Position numbers and translations under genes: made by a program. The notes under the pieces are model-generated. The model did no database searches. It saw only the letters and a program-made list of their open reading frames with translations, and was not told the origin of the DNA. Below, one piece after another: positions 53,519-62,901 of a stretch of DNA of 64,000 bases. The DNA is from Mycolicibacterium sphagni (lineage in GTDB: Bacteria; Actinomycetota; Actinomycetes; Mycobacteriales; Mycobacteriaceae). Each line of letters opens with the position of its first letter. Positions within the stretch are counted from its first letter, which is position 1. Location: positions 1 to 64,000 of the forward strand of contig NZ_NOZR01000024.1 of assembly GCF_002250655.1 (NCBI RefSeq), written 5' to 3'.

Positions 53519-55093
53519 ATGTCTGATCTGCCGCCGACCGTCCTGGACCGGATTCTCGAGCAGGCCCGGCAACGACCTGACGGCATCGCGCTGCGGCGCT
53601 GCGACGGTACGAGTGCGCTGAGCTATCGAGAGCTCGTCACCGAGATGAAAAGGATCGCCGCCGAGCTCGCTGGCAAGTCGGTGGCCCCGGGATCGCGAGT
53701 GCTGATTGTCTCTGACAGTGGCCCCGAGACCTACCTGTCCGTGCTGGCGTGCGCGAGACTGGGCGCCATCGCAGTCATGGCGGATGCTCGCCTCCCAGTG
53801 GCCACCCTGCAGCGGTTCGCGCAACTTACTGAACCTGCAGCGGTTCTCGTCACACCGGGAAGTGCACTCACGGGCGAAGAGTTGACGGGTGCCCTCGCCG
53901 GCCTTCCAGCGATCAGCGTTCGTCTGCAGACGGCGGGTTCGTCGATGCAGTCGCGGGATCTGCCCGACCCGCCTACCCTTGCGGCCGACGATCCGTTGGC
54001 GATGATCTTCACCAGCGGAACGACCGGCGAACCCAAGGTTGTGCTGCTGGCGAATCGCACTTTCTATGCGGTCCAAGACATCCTGCGGGTAGAGAACCTC
54101 GACTGGGTGGACTGGGTCGACGGAGAGACCACTTACTCGCCGCTGCCGGCCACCCACATCGGTGGACTGTGGTGGATCATCACGTGTTTGATGCGCGGCG
54201 GGCAGTGCATCACCGGCGGCGAGGGTGCGGCGTCTCTGTTGACGATCCTCGCCGACAATGTGGTCGCCACCACCTGTGTCGTGCCAACGCTGCTGGCACG
54301 ACTGGTCGCCGAATTGACGACCACGGGTGCAACACTGCCATCGCTCCGGCTTCTGGGGTACGGCGGCTCGCGTGCGATCGCGGCCGACGTGCGCTCGCTG
54401 GAAGCGGCCGGCGTCAAGACCGCGCAAGTGTACGGTTTGAGCGAAACGGGTTGTACAGCTTTGTGTTTGCCGACAGATGACGGTTCGATCACCAAGATCG
54501 AGGCCGGTGCTGTCGGGCGGCCCTACCCCGGGGTCGAGGTCTACCTTGACGATGCCGGTGCCGGCCCTCGTGCGAGCGGCTCGGCGGACTCGGGAACGCT
54601 GTGGATCAAGTCGCCCGCGAACATGGTGGGGTATTGGAACAACCCGGCCCGCACCAGCGAGGTACTGGTCGACGGATGGGTCAACACCGGTGACATCCTG
54701 GAACGCCGGGAGGACGGCTTTTTCTACATCCGGGGCCGCTCGTCGGAGATGATCATCTCGGGTGGCGTGAACATCGCACCCGACGACATCGACCGAATCG
54801 CCGAGAGTGTCCCCGGCGTCCGCCAGGCCGCCTGCTATGAAATTCCCGATCCCGAGTTCGGGGCCCTCGTCGGTCTGGCGGTGGTTCCGGCCGCAAGCCT
54901 GGACGAGCCGGAGACCCGCACACTCAAGCAGACGATCGCGGCCACCTTTCGACGTGAAGCCGAATCAATGGCGCGACCCTCGGCCATCGTCATCGTCACC
55001 GACATTCCCAGAACGCAGTCCGGCAAGGTGATGCGCGCGTCGCTGGCGACGTCGATCAGTGAAGACAGGACTGGAACGGTCGTTCGTGGCTGA
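53519..55093 (+). CDS. fadD10: FadD10-like fatty acyl-AMP/acyl-ACP ligase
   Basis: A 524-aa ANL-superfamily adenylating enzyme. The P-loop motif FTSGTTGEPKVV is at about 164-175, YGLSETG and the hinge region WVNTGDILERREDGFFYIRGRSSEMIISGG follow, and the catalytic Lys near the end is in TQSGKVMR. FadD10 loads a fatty acyl-AMP onto the dedicated ACP (Rv0100) rather than CoA, as expected here with the ACP gene next. It follows fcoT by 26 bp. Confidence 0.92.
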   Translation: MSDLPPTVLDRILEQARQRPDGIALRRCDGTSALSYRELVTEMKRIAAELAGKSVAPGSRVLIVSDSGPETYLSVLACARLGAIAVMADARLPVATLQRFAQLTEPAAVLVTPGSALTGEELTGALAGLPAISVRLQTAGSSMQSRDLPDPPTLAADDPLAMIFTSGTTGEPKVVLLANRTFYAVQDILRVENLDWVDWVDGETTYSPLPATHIGGLWWIITCLMRGGQCITGGEGAASLLTILADNVVATTCVVPTLLARLVAELTTTGATLPSLRLLGYGGSRAIAADVRSLEAAGVKTAQVYGLSETGCTALCLPTDDGSITKIEAGAVGRPYPGVEVYLDDAGAGPRASGSADSGTLWIKSPANMVGYWNNPARTSEVLVDGWVNTGDILERREDGFFYIRGRSSEMIISGGVNIAPDDIDRIAESVPGVRQAACYEIPDPEFGALVGLAVVPAASLDEPETRTLKQTIAATFRREAESMARPSAIVIVTDIPRTQSGKVMRASLATSISEDRTGTVVRG

Positions 55094-55097
55094 CGTG

Positions 55098-55331
55098 ATG
55101 AGGGACCAGATCGTTGCCGCCGTCCGCGACGTGTTGTACGTCGAGGAGTCGGACTTCACCGATGGCGACGACACCGATCTGAGGGAACTGGGTCTGGACT
55201 CGGTGCGTTTCGTGTTGCTGATGAAACAGCTCGGGGTGGACCGAGAATCAGGCGTTCCGCCCCGGTTGGCCAACGAGTTGACGATCGCGGCGTGGATCCG
55301 GGTGCTGGGGAGTTTCGATGACCTCGCTTGA
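55098..55331 (+). CDS. Acyl carrier protein of INLP synthesis (Rv0100-like)
   Basis: A 77-aa carrier protein. LGLDSVRFVLLMKQLGV holds the phosphopantetheine serine (DSV). The chosen ATG at 55098 gives MRDQIVAAVRDVLY, matching the M. tuberculosis start; GTG 55086 or an upstream start within fadD10 is possible. It carries the acyl chain through glycine addition and isonitrile formation before transfer to the NRPS. Its last 14 bp overlap the NRPS gene. Confidence 0.9.
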   Translation: MRDQIVAAVRDVLYVEESDFTDGDDTDLRELGLDSVRFVLLMKQLGVDRESGVPPRLANELTIAAWIRVLGSFDDLA

Positions 55332-58300
55332 CGAGGGGTGTGTCGACAAGATCGCGCTGACCAGTTCCCAACAGAACATCTACAACGGTGTGCTGCAGGA
55401 CGACGATCCTGCACTGTATCTGGTTGCCCGAAGTTACCGATTTCATCCGCTGGCCCGGTCGCGGCTCCTCGCAGCCCTGGAAGCGACGATCCTGAAGCAT
55501 CCGATACAACTCTGCGTTCTGACTGCATCTGAAGATTCCGGCGGTTACCCGGATCTCGTCCTGCGGCTGTCGCCAGACAACATCGTCACAGTCCGCGAGG
55601 ACGGCCCGACTGCTAGCAGTGGTGGCGACGAACTGCAAAGCACTTGGCGGCGCGGCATTCTGGACATCCCACTGGTTCGCTACGCCGTTCTGACCGACTC
55701 CAGTGGGCAAGCGTATGGTCTTGATGCGTTCACCCACCACATCCTGCTCGACGGCGGCGCGACAGGAATCATTGAGACAGATCTGGGGGAGTACCTCTCG
55801 CTGGGTGTGCCTCCCGAAATGCCCTGTGTCAAAGATGGTCTCACCAAGGTGGTGGCAGCGCACCAGCGCGAGGCGAGCAAGGTGGTCGAGGCCCGTGAGC
55901 GGCTGAGCGCGGCCGTGCGACGAGAGCTGGCCGAGGCCGCGCGTCGCGGCGGGTACGGCCAGAGCTCTGCCGAGGCGCCCGGTACCGCAGCCAGGGGGGT
56001 TCGCGGTGAGACTGTGCGGATCTCCGGCGGCGCATACCACGCGCTCGTCGCCTTGGGTGAGGCCGAGCAGGTTCCGCTCAACGTCTTGGTGACTGCCGCG
56101 GCGGTCGCGGTCGATGCGAGTATTCGGCAGAACACTGTCAGCCTGTTGATCCACGCCGCCGACAACCGATTCGGGGAACCCGGTCTCGACGTCGCCACCT
56201 GCCTGGTCAACTCGGTCGCCCAACCGTCGCGATTCGCCCCCTTCGCCTCGGTCGAGGAGGTCGTGCGAACCCTCGATCGCAGCTACGTCCGCGCGGTACG
56301 CCGCAAATGGCTCCGGGAGGAGCACTACCGCCGGTTGTACATCGCGACCAACCGCACCACCCATGTGGAGGCGTTGACACTCAACTTCCTGCCCGAACCC
56401 TGCGCACCCGCGCTTCGTCCGCACCTGACCGACTTACCGGTGACGACGGCGATCGGCCCGGTGGAGAGCATGGCGGTGGCCTGCATTGTCGATGACGCGC
56501 AGGGGTGTCTCGACATCGCAATTTGGAACCGGGCTGATCTGCCAGAACAAGGAATCGGCGTCGCGACCCGGATCGCCTCCGCACTCGAAGCGATGCCGGC
56601 GATGTGGCAGCAACCCATCGCGTTGGCGGTCGGCGAGTGGCTCGGGATCGGCCCCGACGGTGCACTTGCCCAAGCCAATTCGATGATCCGCGCCACGGAG
56701 GAGCCATCACCCCGGGCTTGGTTTCTGGATACCGGCGGCCAGCTTGTGCCCACGTTGCGGCGCCGCGACCACATCGACCGCTGGGTTGCCTGGCTGGTCA
56801 CGAACGGCACCGCCAAAGGCGACATTCTGGTGTTCACCGATGACAACACAGACAAGACCGTTGACCTTTTGATCGCGTGTCATGTCGCAGGATGCGCCTA
56901 CAGCGCCTGCGATACCGATGGGGAAGTGTCGGCGAGGGCGGAATCCATTGCCAAGCACAGTAATGGCGTCTCAGTGCACGTGATCGACGTGAATGCAGCA
57001 TATCTTCCTGCGGATTCGATCGCCGGCCTTCGTCTGGTCATCGACCGTCGTGTGCGGGAGGTAGCCGGCGACCCTCAGCTCGCCGACAGGCTGGCCTACA
57101 TCATGCCGACCTCTGGTTCGACCGGGCAGCCGAAGCTCGTCAAAGTTTCACACCGCTCGCTGGCGATGTTCTGTGAGGCGGTGCGCGCAGCGTACGGCTG
57201 GGGTATGGACGACACGATCCTGCAATGCGCCCCGCTGACGTCGGACATCAGCGTCGAAGAGATTTTCGGCGCAGCACAGTGCGGGTCGCGTCTCTTCCGA
57301 ACCGCCGCCATGAAAACCGGTGATCTCCACGCCCTTTCCCGAGACCTCGTTGCTTTGGCGGCGACCGTGGTCGACCTACCGACGGCGGTCTGGCATCTGC
57401 TCTGCGACGACTCCGAGGCGATCGCCGCGATCCGCGGTTCCCGGCTCCGGCAGGTCATCGTCGGCGGTGAAGCGATCCGGTCGGGTGCGGTCGAAAGATG
57501 GATCGATTCGGTTGGTTCACATGAGATCTCGCTCATCTCCACCTACGGTCCCACAGAGGCCACCGTGGTGGCGACCTATCTGCCGATCGTCTGCGCCGGT
57601 ACGGTAGTCGGCGAGGACACGCGGTCGCGGCTGGGACGACCGATGGTCCCGGACACGGTGTTCATCGCCTTCGGCGAGGTTGTCATCGTCGGAGAGCTGG
57701 TCGCATCCGGCTACTTGGGTGTCGACAATCCGAGCTTTGGCGTTGTGGCCGACGGCCGGTCCGCACGCCGCGCCTTTGCCACAGCCGATCGGACAACCCT
57801 CGACGGCGAAGGGTTTCCCGTTCTTGCCGGTCGCCGGGACGCGATCGTCAAGATTGGTGGCAGGCGTGTGGATGCCGCTGATATCGCGAACAGGGTCAGC
57901 GCCGATCCCGGCGTTGCCGACGTAGCCGTCGAGGAGCGCGATGGCGGTCTCGGAGTCTGGTTCCAGACCCGTGCCGGCAACGATGATGCCTCGGTAGCGA
58001 CGCGAATCCGGTCGATGCTGGCCGGCATGCGAGTGCCCTCGTTCGTCGTGACGAGCGCAGCAAGCATCCCGCGGAAGCCTGGCGGCAAGGTCGACAGTGC
58101 GAAGCTCCCCGCGCCAACGGGTTTCACCGATGCCGCGCGCGGCGATCAGGGTGCCGACCCGCGGGCTCTGGGGCTGGCGCAGATGTGGAGCCGTCAGTTG
58201 GGGCGGACGATCCGACCGGACTCGTCACTTCTCGACGAAGGGATCGGCTCGCTCGATCTCATCAGGATCCTGCCCGATACCCGCCGCTATTTGGCTCGAC

Positions 58301-59538
58301 ATCTGTCGATCCTGGATCTGATCAGCGCCGACACCGCGGCGGACCTCGTCGACGATGCGCGGCCCGATTTCACCTGGCTGGACGACGCAACCGCGGTGGA
58401 GATCGCGAGCGACCTCGCGACCCTGCCGGAGCATCGCCCGGGGCCAGGTCGACGGGATGCGGCCCACCCGTTGAACCACAGGCAGCGCCCCATCGTCGTA
58501 CTCGGCGGGTCCGGGATTCTGGGAACCGGTTTTGCCGAGGCGATCCTGTCGGCCAAGCAATCCGGACGGTTGCCGGCCGATGTCATCATCGTCACCAGAT
58601 CGCCCCTGCCCGAACGAGATCCCTGGCCCTCCTTGCGCAACGCGGCCGGGGTGCGCATCGAAGTCATGCCGACAGGTTTAGGCACGGCCGAGTTGGACAG
58701 CCTGCTGGAGCAGACTGGTGCCGGAACCGTGGTGAACTGCATCGGCAATACCAACGTCCTCGTGCCGTACCGCCAGCTTCGCGCCGCCAACGTGGAACTG
58801 GTCGAGGCAGTTGTCCAGGCATGTGCAAGGCGCGGTATCAGATTCGTTCATTTGTCGACGTTCGTCGTGAATGGGGAAGTAACCGCGCCACGGGTCGTCG
58901 ATCCGCGGGAAGCCCCATATCCCTATGCGGCATCCAAGGCAGTCGCCGAGTTGGTCGTGGCACGTTCGCCGGCAGCGCTGGATTTCACGATCGTGCGGCT
59001 GCCCAGGGTGCTTGGCCAAGCCGAACAACTCGCCGAATCCGCCGACATCCTCACGGCGGTCGCCGATGCGTGTAGTGCGTTATCCGCCTATCCGGCAATC
59101 ACATTGACCGAGGACGTCACCACCGCGCGTGCGGCGGCAACCGCGGTCCTTGGCCTGCTGCCCGATGTGGGGGGCCACGCCGAGCTGGGCGGCGGAATCA
59201 CTGTGCTGCGCGGACAGGCCGTGCCCTATGCGGAATTCCTCAGCGACTACGGCCGTAGCGAACTCAGCGCGATAGCCTGGAAAGACCTGCTAGACCGCAG
59301 TGATTGGGCAAAGAGAAATCCGAAACGATGGTCGGCCATCGACGCCTGGATCATGTTGGGCACCCGCTTGGGGGACCGCGCCTACGGCGAATTCCTGGCC
59401 GAATACCCGACAGTCGCCCTCGACCTCGAATCGGTCATCGAGGTCGCGACCACACGCGAACCGCTCCGTGAACTCCTGACCGCCGAGTTCGCCTACCGGA
59501 AGGCGGCCCACGCCCTGACCAGTGAGGAATGGCAATGA
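55318..59538 (+). CDS. nrp: Single-module NRPS with terminal reductase (INLP synthetase)
   Basis: A 1406-aa enzyme arranged C-A-PCP-R. C domain (about 15-440) has HHILLDG at about 140. The A domain (about 475-930) has A3 YIMPTSGSTGQPK near 593-605 and A5 YGPTEA near 741. The PCP carries S978 in DEGIGSLDL. The thioester reductase domain (from about 1055) has nucleotide motif VVLGGSGILGTGF and YPYAASKAVAELV. It acylates one amino acid with the isonitrile acyl chain and releases it reductively. M. tuberculosis Nrp has 2512 aa and two modules, so the product here should differ. Confidence 0.93.
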   Translation: MTSLDEGCVDKIALTSSQQNIYNGVLQDDDPALYLVARSYRFHPLARSRLLAALEATILKHPIQLCVLTASEDSGGYPDLVLRLSPDNIVTVREDGPTASSGGDELQSTWRRGILDIPLVRYAVLTDSSGQAYGLDAFTHHILLDGGATGIIETDLGEYLSLGVPPEMPCVKDGLTKVVAAHQREASKVVEARERLSAAVRRELAEAARRGGYGQSSAEAPGTAARGVRGETVRISGGAYHALVALGEAEQVPLNVLVTAAAVAVDASIRQNTVSLLIHAADNRFGEPGLDVATCLVNSVAQPSRFAPFASVEEVVRTLDRSYVRAVRRKWLREEHYRRLYIATNRTTHVEALTLNFLPEPCAPALRPHLTDLPVTTAIGPVESMAVACIVDDAQGCLDIAIWNRADLPEQGIGVATRIASALEAMPAMWQQPIALAVGEWLGIGPDGALAQANSMIRATEEPSPRAWFLDTGGQLVPTLRRRDHIDRWVAWLVTNGTAKGDILVFTDDNTDKTVDLLIACHVAGCAYSACDTDGEVSARAESIAKHSNGVSVHVIDVNAAYLPADSIAGLRLVIDRRVREVAGDPQLADRLAYIMPTSGSTGQPKLVKVSHRSLAMFCEAVRAAYGWGMDDTILQCAPLTSDISVEEIFGAAQCGSRLFRTAAMKTGDLHALSRDLVALAATVVDLPTAVWHLLCDDSEAIAAIRGSRLRQVIVGGEAIRSGAVERWIDSVGSHEISLISTYGPTEATVVATYLPIVCAGTVVGEDTRSRLGRPMVPDTVFIAFGEVVIVGELVASGYLGVDNPSFGVVADGRSARRAFATADRTTLDGEGFPVLAGRRDAIVKIGGRRVDAADIANRVSADPGVADVAVEERDGGLGVWFQTRAGNDDASVATRIRSMLAGMRVPSFVVTSAASIPRKPGGKVDSAKLPAPTGFTDAARGDQGADPRALGLAQMWSRQLGRTIRPDSSLLDEGIGSLDLIRILPDTRRYLARHLSILDLISADTAADLVDDARPDFTWLDDATAVEIASDLATLPEHRPGPGRRDAAHPLNHRQRPIVVLGGSGILGTGFAEAILSAKQSGRLPADVIIVTRSPLPERDPWPSLRNAAGVRIEVMPTGLGTAELDSLLEQTGAGTVVNCIGNTNVLVPYRQLRAANVELVEAVVQACARRGIRFVHLSTFVVNGEVTAPRVVDPREAPYPYAASKAVAELVVARSPAALDFTIVRLPRVLGQAEQLAESADILTAVADACSALSAYPAITLTEDVTTARAAATAVLGLLPDVGGHAELGGGITVLRGQAVPYAEFLSDYGRSELSAIAWKDLLDRSDWAKRNPKRWSAIDAWIMLGTRLGDRAYGEFLAEYPTVALDLESVIEVATTREPLRELLTAEFAYRKAAHALTSEEWQ

Positions 59539-59879
59539 CAGACGTCTCCGCGCACCAACGCCGACAGATCCAGCTCGACGTGACCGGCATGACATGTCGG
59601 ATGTGCTCGTCCCGCGTCGCGAAACATCTCAACAAGATCGACGGAGTGCAGGCGTCAGTCGACCTGGATAGCAAGATCGCCACCGTGGATGTCAGCGGCG
59701 ACGTCGACGTCGCCGAGCTCTGTGCCGTTGTTCAGAAGGCCGGCTACGGTGCGACGGAACGTTCGGCCAGCGCCATTGGCGTCGTTCCCATGGACACCAG
59801 CGCCGCGCGCGGTCCCGTGCGGCAACTGATCGAGTTCGTGTTCCTGTTCCTCGGCTGGATCGGCATTCGCCGTCAATGA
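59535..59879 (+). CDS. HMA-domain metal-binding protein with membrane tail
   Basis: A 114-aa protein. HMA motif GMTCRMCSSRV (C21, C24) sits in a ferredoxin-like fold (about 11-78), then a linker and a hydrophobic C-terminus FVFLFLGWIGIRRQ that could anchor it in the membrane. It looks like a copper/zinc metallochaperone, or the isolated N-terminal domain of a CtpA/CtpB-type ATPase with no pump attached. The ATG overlaps the NRPS stop by 4 bp and its own stop overlaps the next gene, so it belongs to the INLP operon. Confidence 0.85.
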   Translation: MTDVSAHQRRQIQLDVTGMTCRMCSSRVAKHLNKIDGVQASVDLDSKIATVDVSGDVDVAELCAVVQKAGYGATERSASAIGVVPMDTSAARGPVRQLIEFVFLFLGWIGIRRQ

Positions 59880-60841
59880 CCGAAGCCCGGTCTATCACGC
59901 AGGCGGTGGTGATCCTCGGCTTTCCCGGCGTTCAGGGGTTGGACATCGTCGGGCCGCATGATGTGTTCACCGGCGCGGCGCTGCTGACCGAGGGTGGTTA
60001 CCGGGTCAGCGTGGTATCGCTGGACGGCCAGCCGATTTCGACGCCCACCAGCCTGGCTTTCGTCGCGCAAGCGATGCCCGATCCCCACGACATCGACACG
60101 CTGGTGTTACCCGGCGGTGCCGGGGTCGATGCTGCCAGGCAAGACCCGGACACCATCGCGTGGATCACAACCGCAGCCGCCAGCTCCCGTCGGGTGGTCA
60201 CTGTCTGTACCGGCGCGTTTCTGGCTGCTTCGGCCGGTCTGCTCGACGGCTGCCGTGTCACGACACACTGGGCGTTCGCCGATCAGCTGGCTCGCGAATT
60301 TCCAACCATCACGGTCGATCCAGAGCCGATCTTCGTGCGCAGCTCGAACGCCTTGTGGACCGCCGCCGGGGTGACCGCGGGCATCGACCTCTCCCTGGCG
60401 CTGGTCGAGGAGGATTACGGTACCGAGGTGGCTCAGGCTGTCGCACGCTGGTTGGTGCTGTATCTGCGTCGGCCTGGCGGCCAGTTGCAGTTTGCGGCGC
60501 CGTTGTGGGCACCGCGCGCTGGCCGCCAAGCGATCCGGGATGTGCAGGAAGCGATCGAAGCCGAACCTGGTGCTGCGCATAGCATCTCCGAGCTGGCGCA
60601 ACGGGCTGCGATGAGCCCGCGACACTTCACCCGAGTTTTTACCGAGCAACTCGGCGAGGCGCCTAGCGCCTACGTCGAACAAGTCCGCACCGAAGCTGCC
60701 CGCCGTCAGCTCGAGGAGACGGACGACACCGTCGTCACCATTGCTGAGCGGTGTGGATTTGGAACGTCAGAGACCATGCGGCGCACCTTCATTCGCCGGG
60801 TCGGTATTCCACCTGACCAATATCGCAGAAGCTTTTCATGA
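59876..60841 (+). CDS. GlxA-family regulator: DJ-1/PfpI domain plus AraC HTH
   Basis: A 321-aa regulator. The N-terminal DJ-1/PfpI domain (about 8-190) has TVCTGAFLAASAGLL with C111 at the nucleophile-elbow position and TTHWAF. The C-terminal AraC domain (about 215-320) has ISELAQRAAMSPRHFTRVF and CGFGTSETMRRTFIRRVGIPP. Isonitrile hydratase belongs to the same DJ-1/PfpI superfamily, which makes isonitrile or INLP sensing an attractive guess. It is coupled to the HMA gene by a 4-bp overlap and converges with the second acyl-ligase gene. Confidence 0.88.
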   Translation: MTEARSITQAVVILGFPGVQGLDIVGPHDVFTGAALLTEGGYRVSVVSLDGQPISTPTSLAFVAQAMPDPHDIDTLVLPGGAGVDAARQDPDTIAWITTAAASSRRVVTVCTGAFLAASAGLLDGCRVTTHWAFADQLAREFPTITVDPEPIFVRSSNALWTAAGVTAGIDLSLALVEEDYGTEVAQAVARWLVLYLRRPGGQLQFAAPLWAPRAGRQAIRDVQEAIEAEPGAAHSISELAQRAAMSPRHFTRVFTEQLGEAPSAYVEQVRTEAARRQLEETDDTVVTIAERCGFGTSETMRRTFIRRVGIPPDQYRRSFS

Positions 60842-62359
60842 TCAGTTGATCTGGCGTTCCCGCCCAGCCCAAAACTGTTCCCGCAGGGTTCGGCGGAGGA
60901 TCTTTCCACTCGGGTTCCGCGGGATCGTCTCGAGGACATGGAAAGTGCCCGGTAACTTGAACCGGGCAACGCGCTGCACCAGAAACTGTTCGAGGTCGTC
61001 GATTCGAAGATCCACGCCGGGTTTGGCGACGACGAACGCGTGAATGCACTCACCCCTGCGGATGTCAGGGGCGCCGACCACCGCGCTGTCGTGCACCGAC
61101 GGGTGAGCATTGATGACTTTCTCGACCTCTGCGGGATAGACGTTTTCACCAGAGACGATGATGAGATCCTTGACGCGGTCCCGGATCACCAGAAACCCGT
61201 CGTCGTCCAGATATCCCGCGTCGCCCGTGCGGATCCAGCCGTCGACAATGGTTTCCGCGGTCGCCACGGGGTTCCCGAAGTACTCGAGCATTTGCGCCGG
61301 GCTCCGTAGATAGACTTCGCCGCAGCATCCTGGCGGAAGCTCGGTCCCGTCGGGGTCGCGGATGGCGACTGCTACTCCCGGATATGGGCGTCCCGCGGCG
61401 TGCAGGCGCTCCCGGCCCGGCAGGTGTTCGCTCGGCGGTAGGCACACCGCAGTGTTTCCCGTCTCGGTCAGACCGTAGATCTGTGCGAACTCACAATCGA
61501 ACGTGTCGATCGCTTGAGACAGTAGGTCTGGGCCGATGGGAGAGCCGCCGTAGACGATCTTGCGGATGGTGGCGAAGTGCGATGCCATCAGGCCGGGCTC
61601 GGACAGTATCATCAGCAGCATCGCCGGAACGAAACAGCTGACAGTCACGCCGTTCTCACGGATCGCAGCAACCGCATCCGATGCCCTGAAACGGGGGATC
61701 ACCACGCTTGTTATGCCCCGGTTCAGCGCCTGCGTCGCCCACCACATACCGCCGATGTGAAATCCGGGCAGCGCGATCAGGCTGACATCGTCGTCCCGCC
61801 AATCGACCCAATCCAGGCCGGCATCGTCGAGAAGCTCTCGTACCGCCGTGAAGGTACGGTGGGCCAGCACAACGCCTTTGGGGCGGCCCGTCGTCCCGCT
61901 GGTATACATCTGCACGACCGGTGTATCGCGATCGACGTCGAGCGCAGGCAGGGCGAGCGTGGGTGCCTGGTCACGCCACGTAGCGAAATCGCGGATCGCG
62001 ATGACGTTTTCGGCTGTCAGGTCGGTGCGGTCGGAGACGAGGATGCGAGCGCCGGCATGGTCGATGATGTAGTCGACCTCGTCGGTGGCCAGGCGCCAGT
62101 TTACCGGAACCAGGACGGCGCCGAGACGTGCACAGCCATAAAGCAACTCGTACAACACCGGCGAATCTGTGGCCACGTAGACCACTCGGTCACCAACGGT
62201 GACGCCGGCACCGGCAAGCGCCTGAGACACCGCCACCGACCGCTCGGCGAGCTCGGCGAACGACACCCGCGTCGCCCCGAAGATCAAGGCCGCGTGATCC
62301 CCGCCCAGACGGGCTTTCTGCTCCAGGGCAGAAACCAGGTCGAAACGGCTGCCCGCCAT
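60842..62359 (-). CDS. Second FadD-type acyl ligase
   Basis: A 505-aa ANL-family enzyme. YTSGTTGRPKGVVLAH, YGLTETG, WIRTGDAGYLDDDGFLVIRDR and the C-terminal NPSGKILRR with the catalytic Lys are all present. It is related to FadD10 but has several features of ordinary acyl-CoA synthetases. It is the last gene of a leftward operon with an FcoT-like and an oxygenase gene. No ACP gene follows, unlike in the rightward set, so it may load the same ACP or CoA. Confidence 0.9.
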   Translation of the reverse strand: MAGSRFDLVSALEQKARLGGDHAALIFGATRVSFAELAERSVAVSQALAGAGVTVGDRVVYVATDSPVLYELLYGCARLGAVLVPVNWRLATDEVDYIIDHAGARILVSDRTDLTAENVIAIRDFATWRDQAPTLALPALDVDRDTPVVQMYTSGTTGRPKGVVLAHRTFTAVRELLDDAGLDWVDWRDDDVSLIALPGFHIGGMWWATQALNRGITSVVIPRFRASDAVAAIRENGVTVSCFVPAMLLMILSEPGLMASHFATIRKIVYGGSPIGPDLLSQAIDTFDCEFAQIYGLTETGNTAVCLPPSEHLPGRERLHAAGRPYPGVAVAIRDPDGTELPPGCCGEVYLRSPAQMLEYFGNPVATAETIVDGWIRTGDAGYLDDDGFLVIRDRVKDLIIVSGENVYPAEVEKVINAHPSVHDSAVVGAPDIRRGECIHAFVVAKPGVDLRIDDLEQFLVQRVARFKLPGTFHVLETIPRNPSGKILRRTLREQFWAGRERQIN

Positions 62360-62901
62360 TACGAATTCGTGGGCAGATCCACCAACACGATCTCGAGCTC
62401 ACCGACAGCGCTCCCCACACCGTCATCGGAGAACTCGATCGTGGTCTGCAGTGCCAGCAACGGGCGGGACCGCTGACGGAATTCGATGTCGGTGATAGTC
62501 AGGACGCCCCGATAAGACCGGGAATTGATCGGTTGCCGGAATCGGGTGCTCATCTTGCTGATCAGCACCGACGGCAGTTGCCGCTGCCAATAGTCATCCA
62601 TCGTCCAGCTGCTGAGTTCGGGGATGAGGTGGTCGCGAACCGAAGCCGCGAGCGTGTAGTAGATCAGCTGGTTATAGGAGATGATGAACTCGACCGCATT
62701 GAAGTGGCCGGTTTCCTCGATGTAGCAGGACCGATCGAACCCCAATTCACCGGTTCCGACAATGAGGTTTTCGCGCCGTGCGACCGTCGCGTGCTTGAGA
62801 TATACGGTGTCCTTGCCGACGTAGGGCGTCATCGTGCGATTGAGCAGCACCGAGTCGTCATGCAGGTATTCGGCCAGGCCCGGTTGCGAGGTCTGCGTCA
62901 T
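62359..62901 (-). CDS. Second FcoT-like hotdog protein
   Basis: A 180-aa paralogue of the protein at 52950-53492. CYIEETGHFNAVEFIISYNQLIYYTLAASVRD aligns with the same region there, and the C-terminal halves share FRQPINSRSY / FKRPINAHKF. The N-terminus is unrelated. It lies between the oxygenase gene (4-bp overlap) and the acyl-ligase gene (TAATG overlap). Confidence 0.85.
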   Translation of the reverse strand: MTQTSQPGLAEYLHDDSVLLNRTMTPYVGKDTVYLKHATVARRENLIVGTGELGFDRSCYIEETGHFNAVEFIISYNQLIYYTLAASVRDHLIPELSSWTMDDYWQRQLPSVLISKMSTRFRQPINSRSYRGVLTITDIEFRQRSRPLLALQTTIEFSDDGVGSAVGELEIVLVDLPTNS

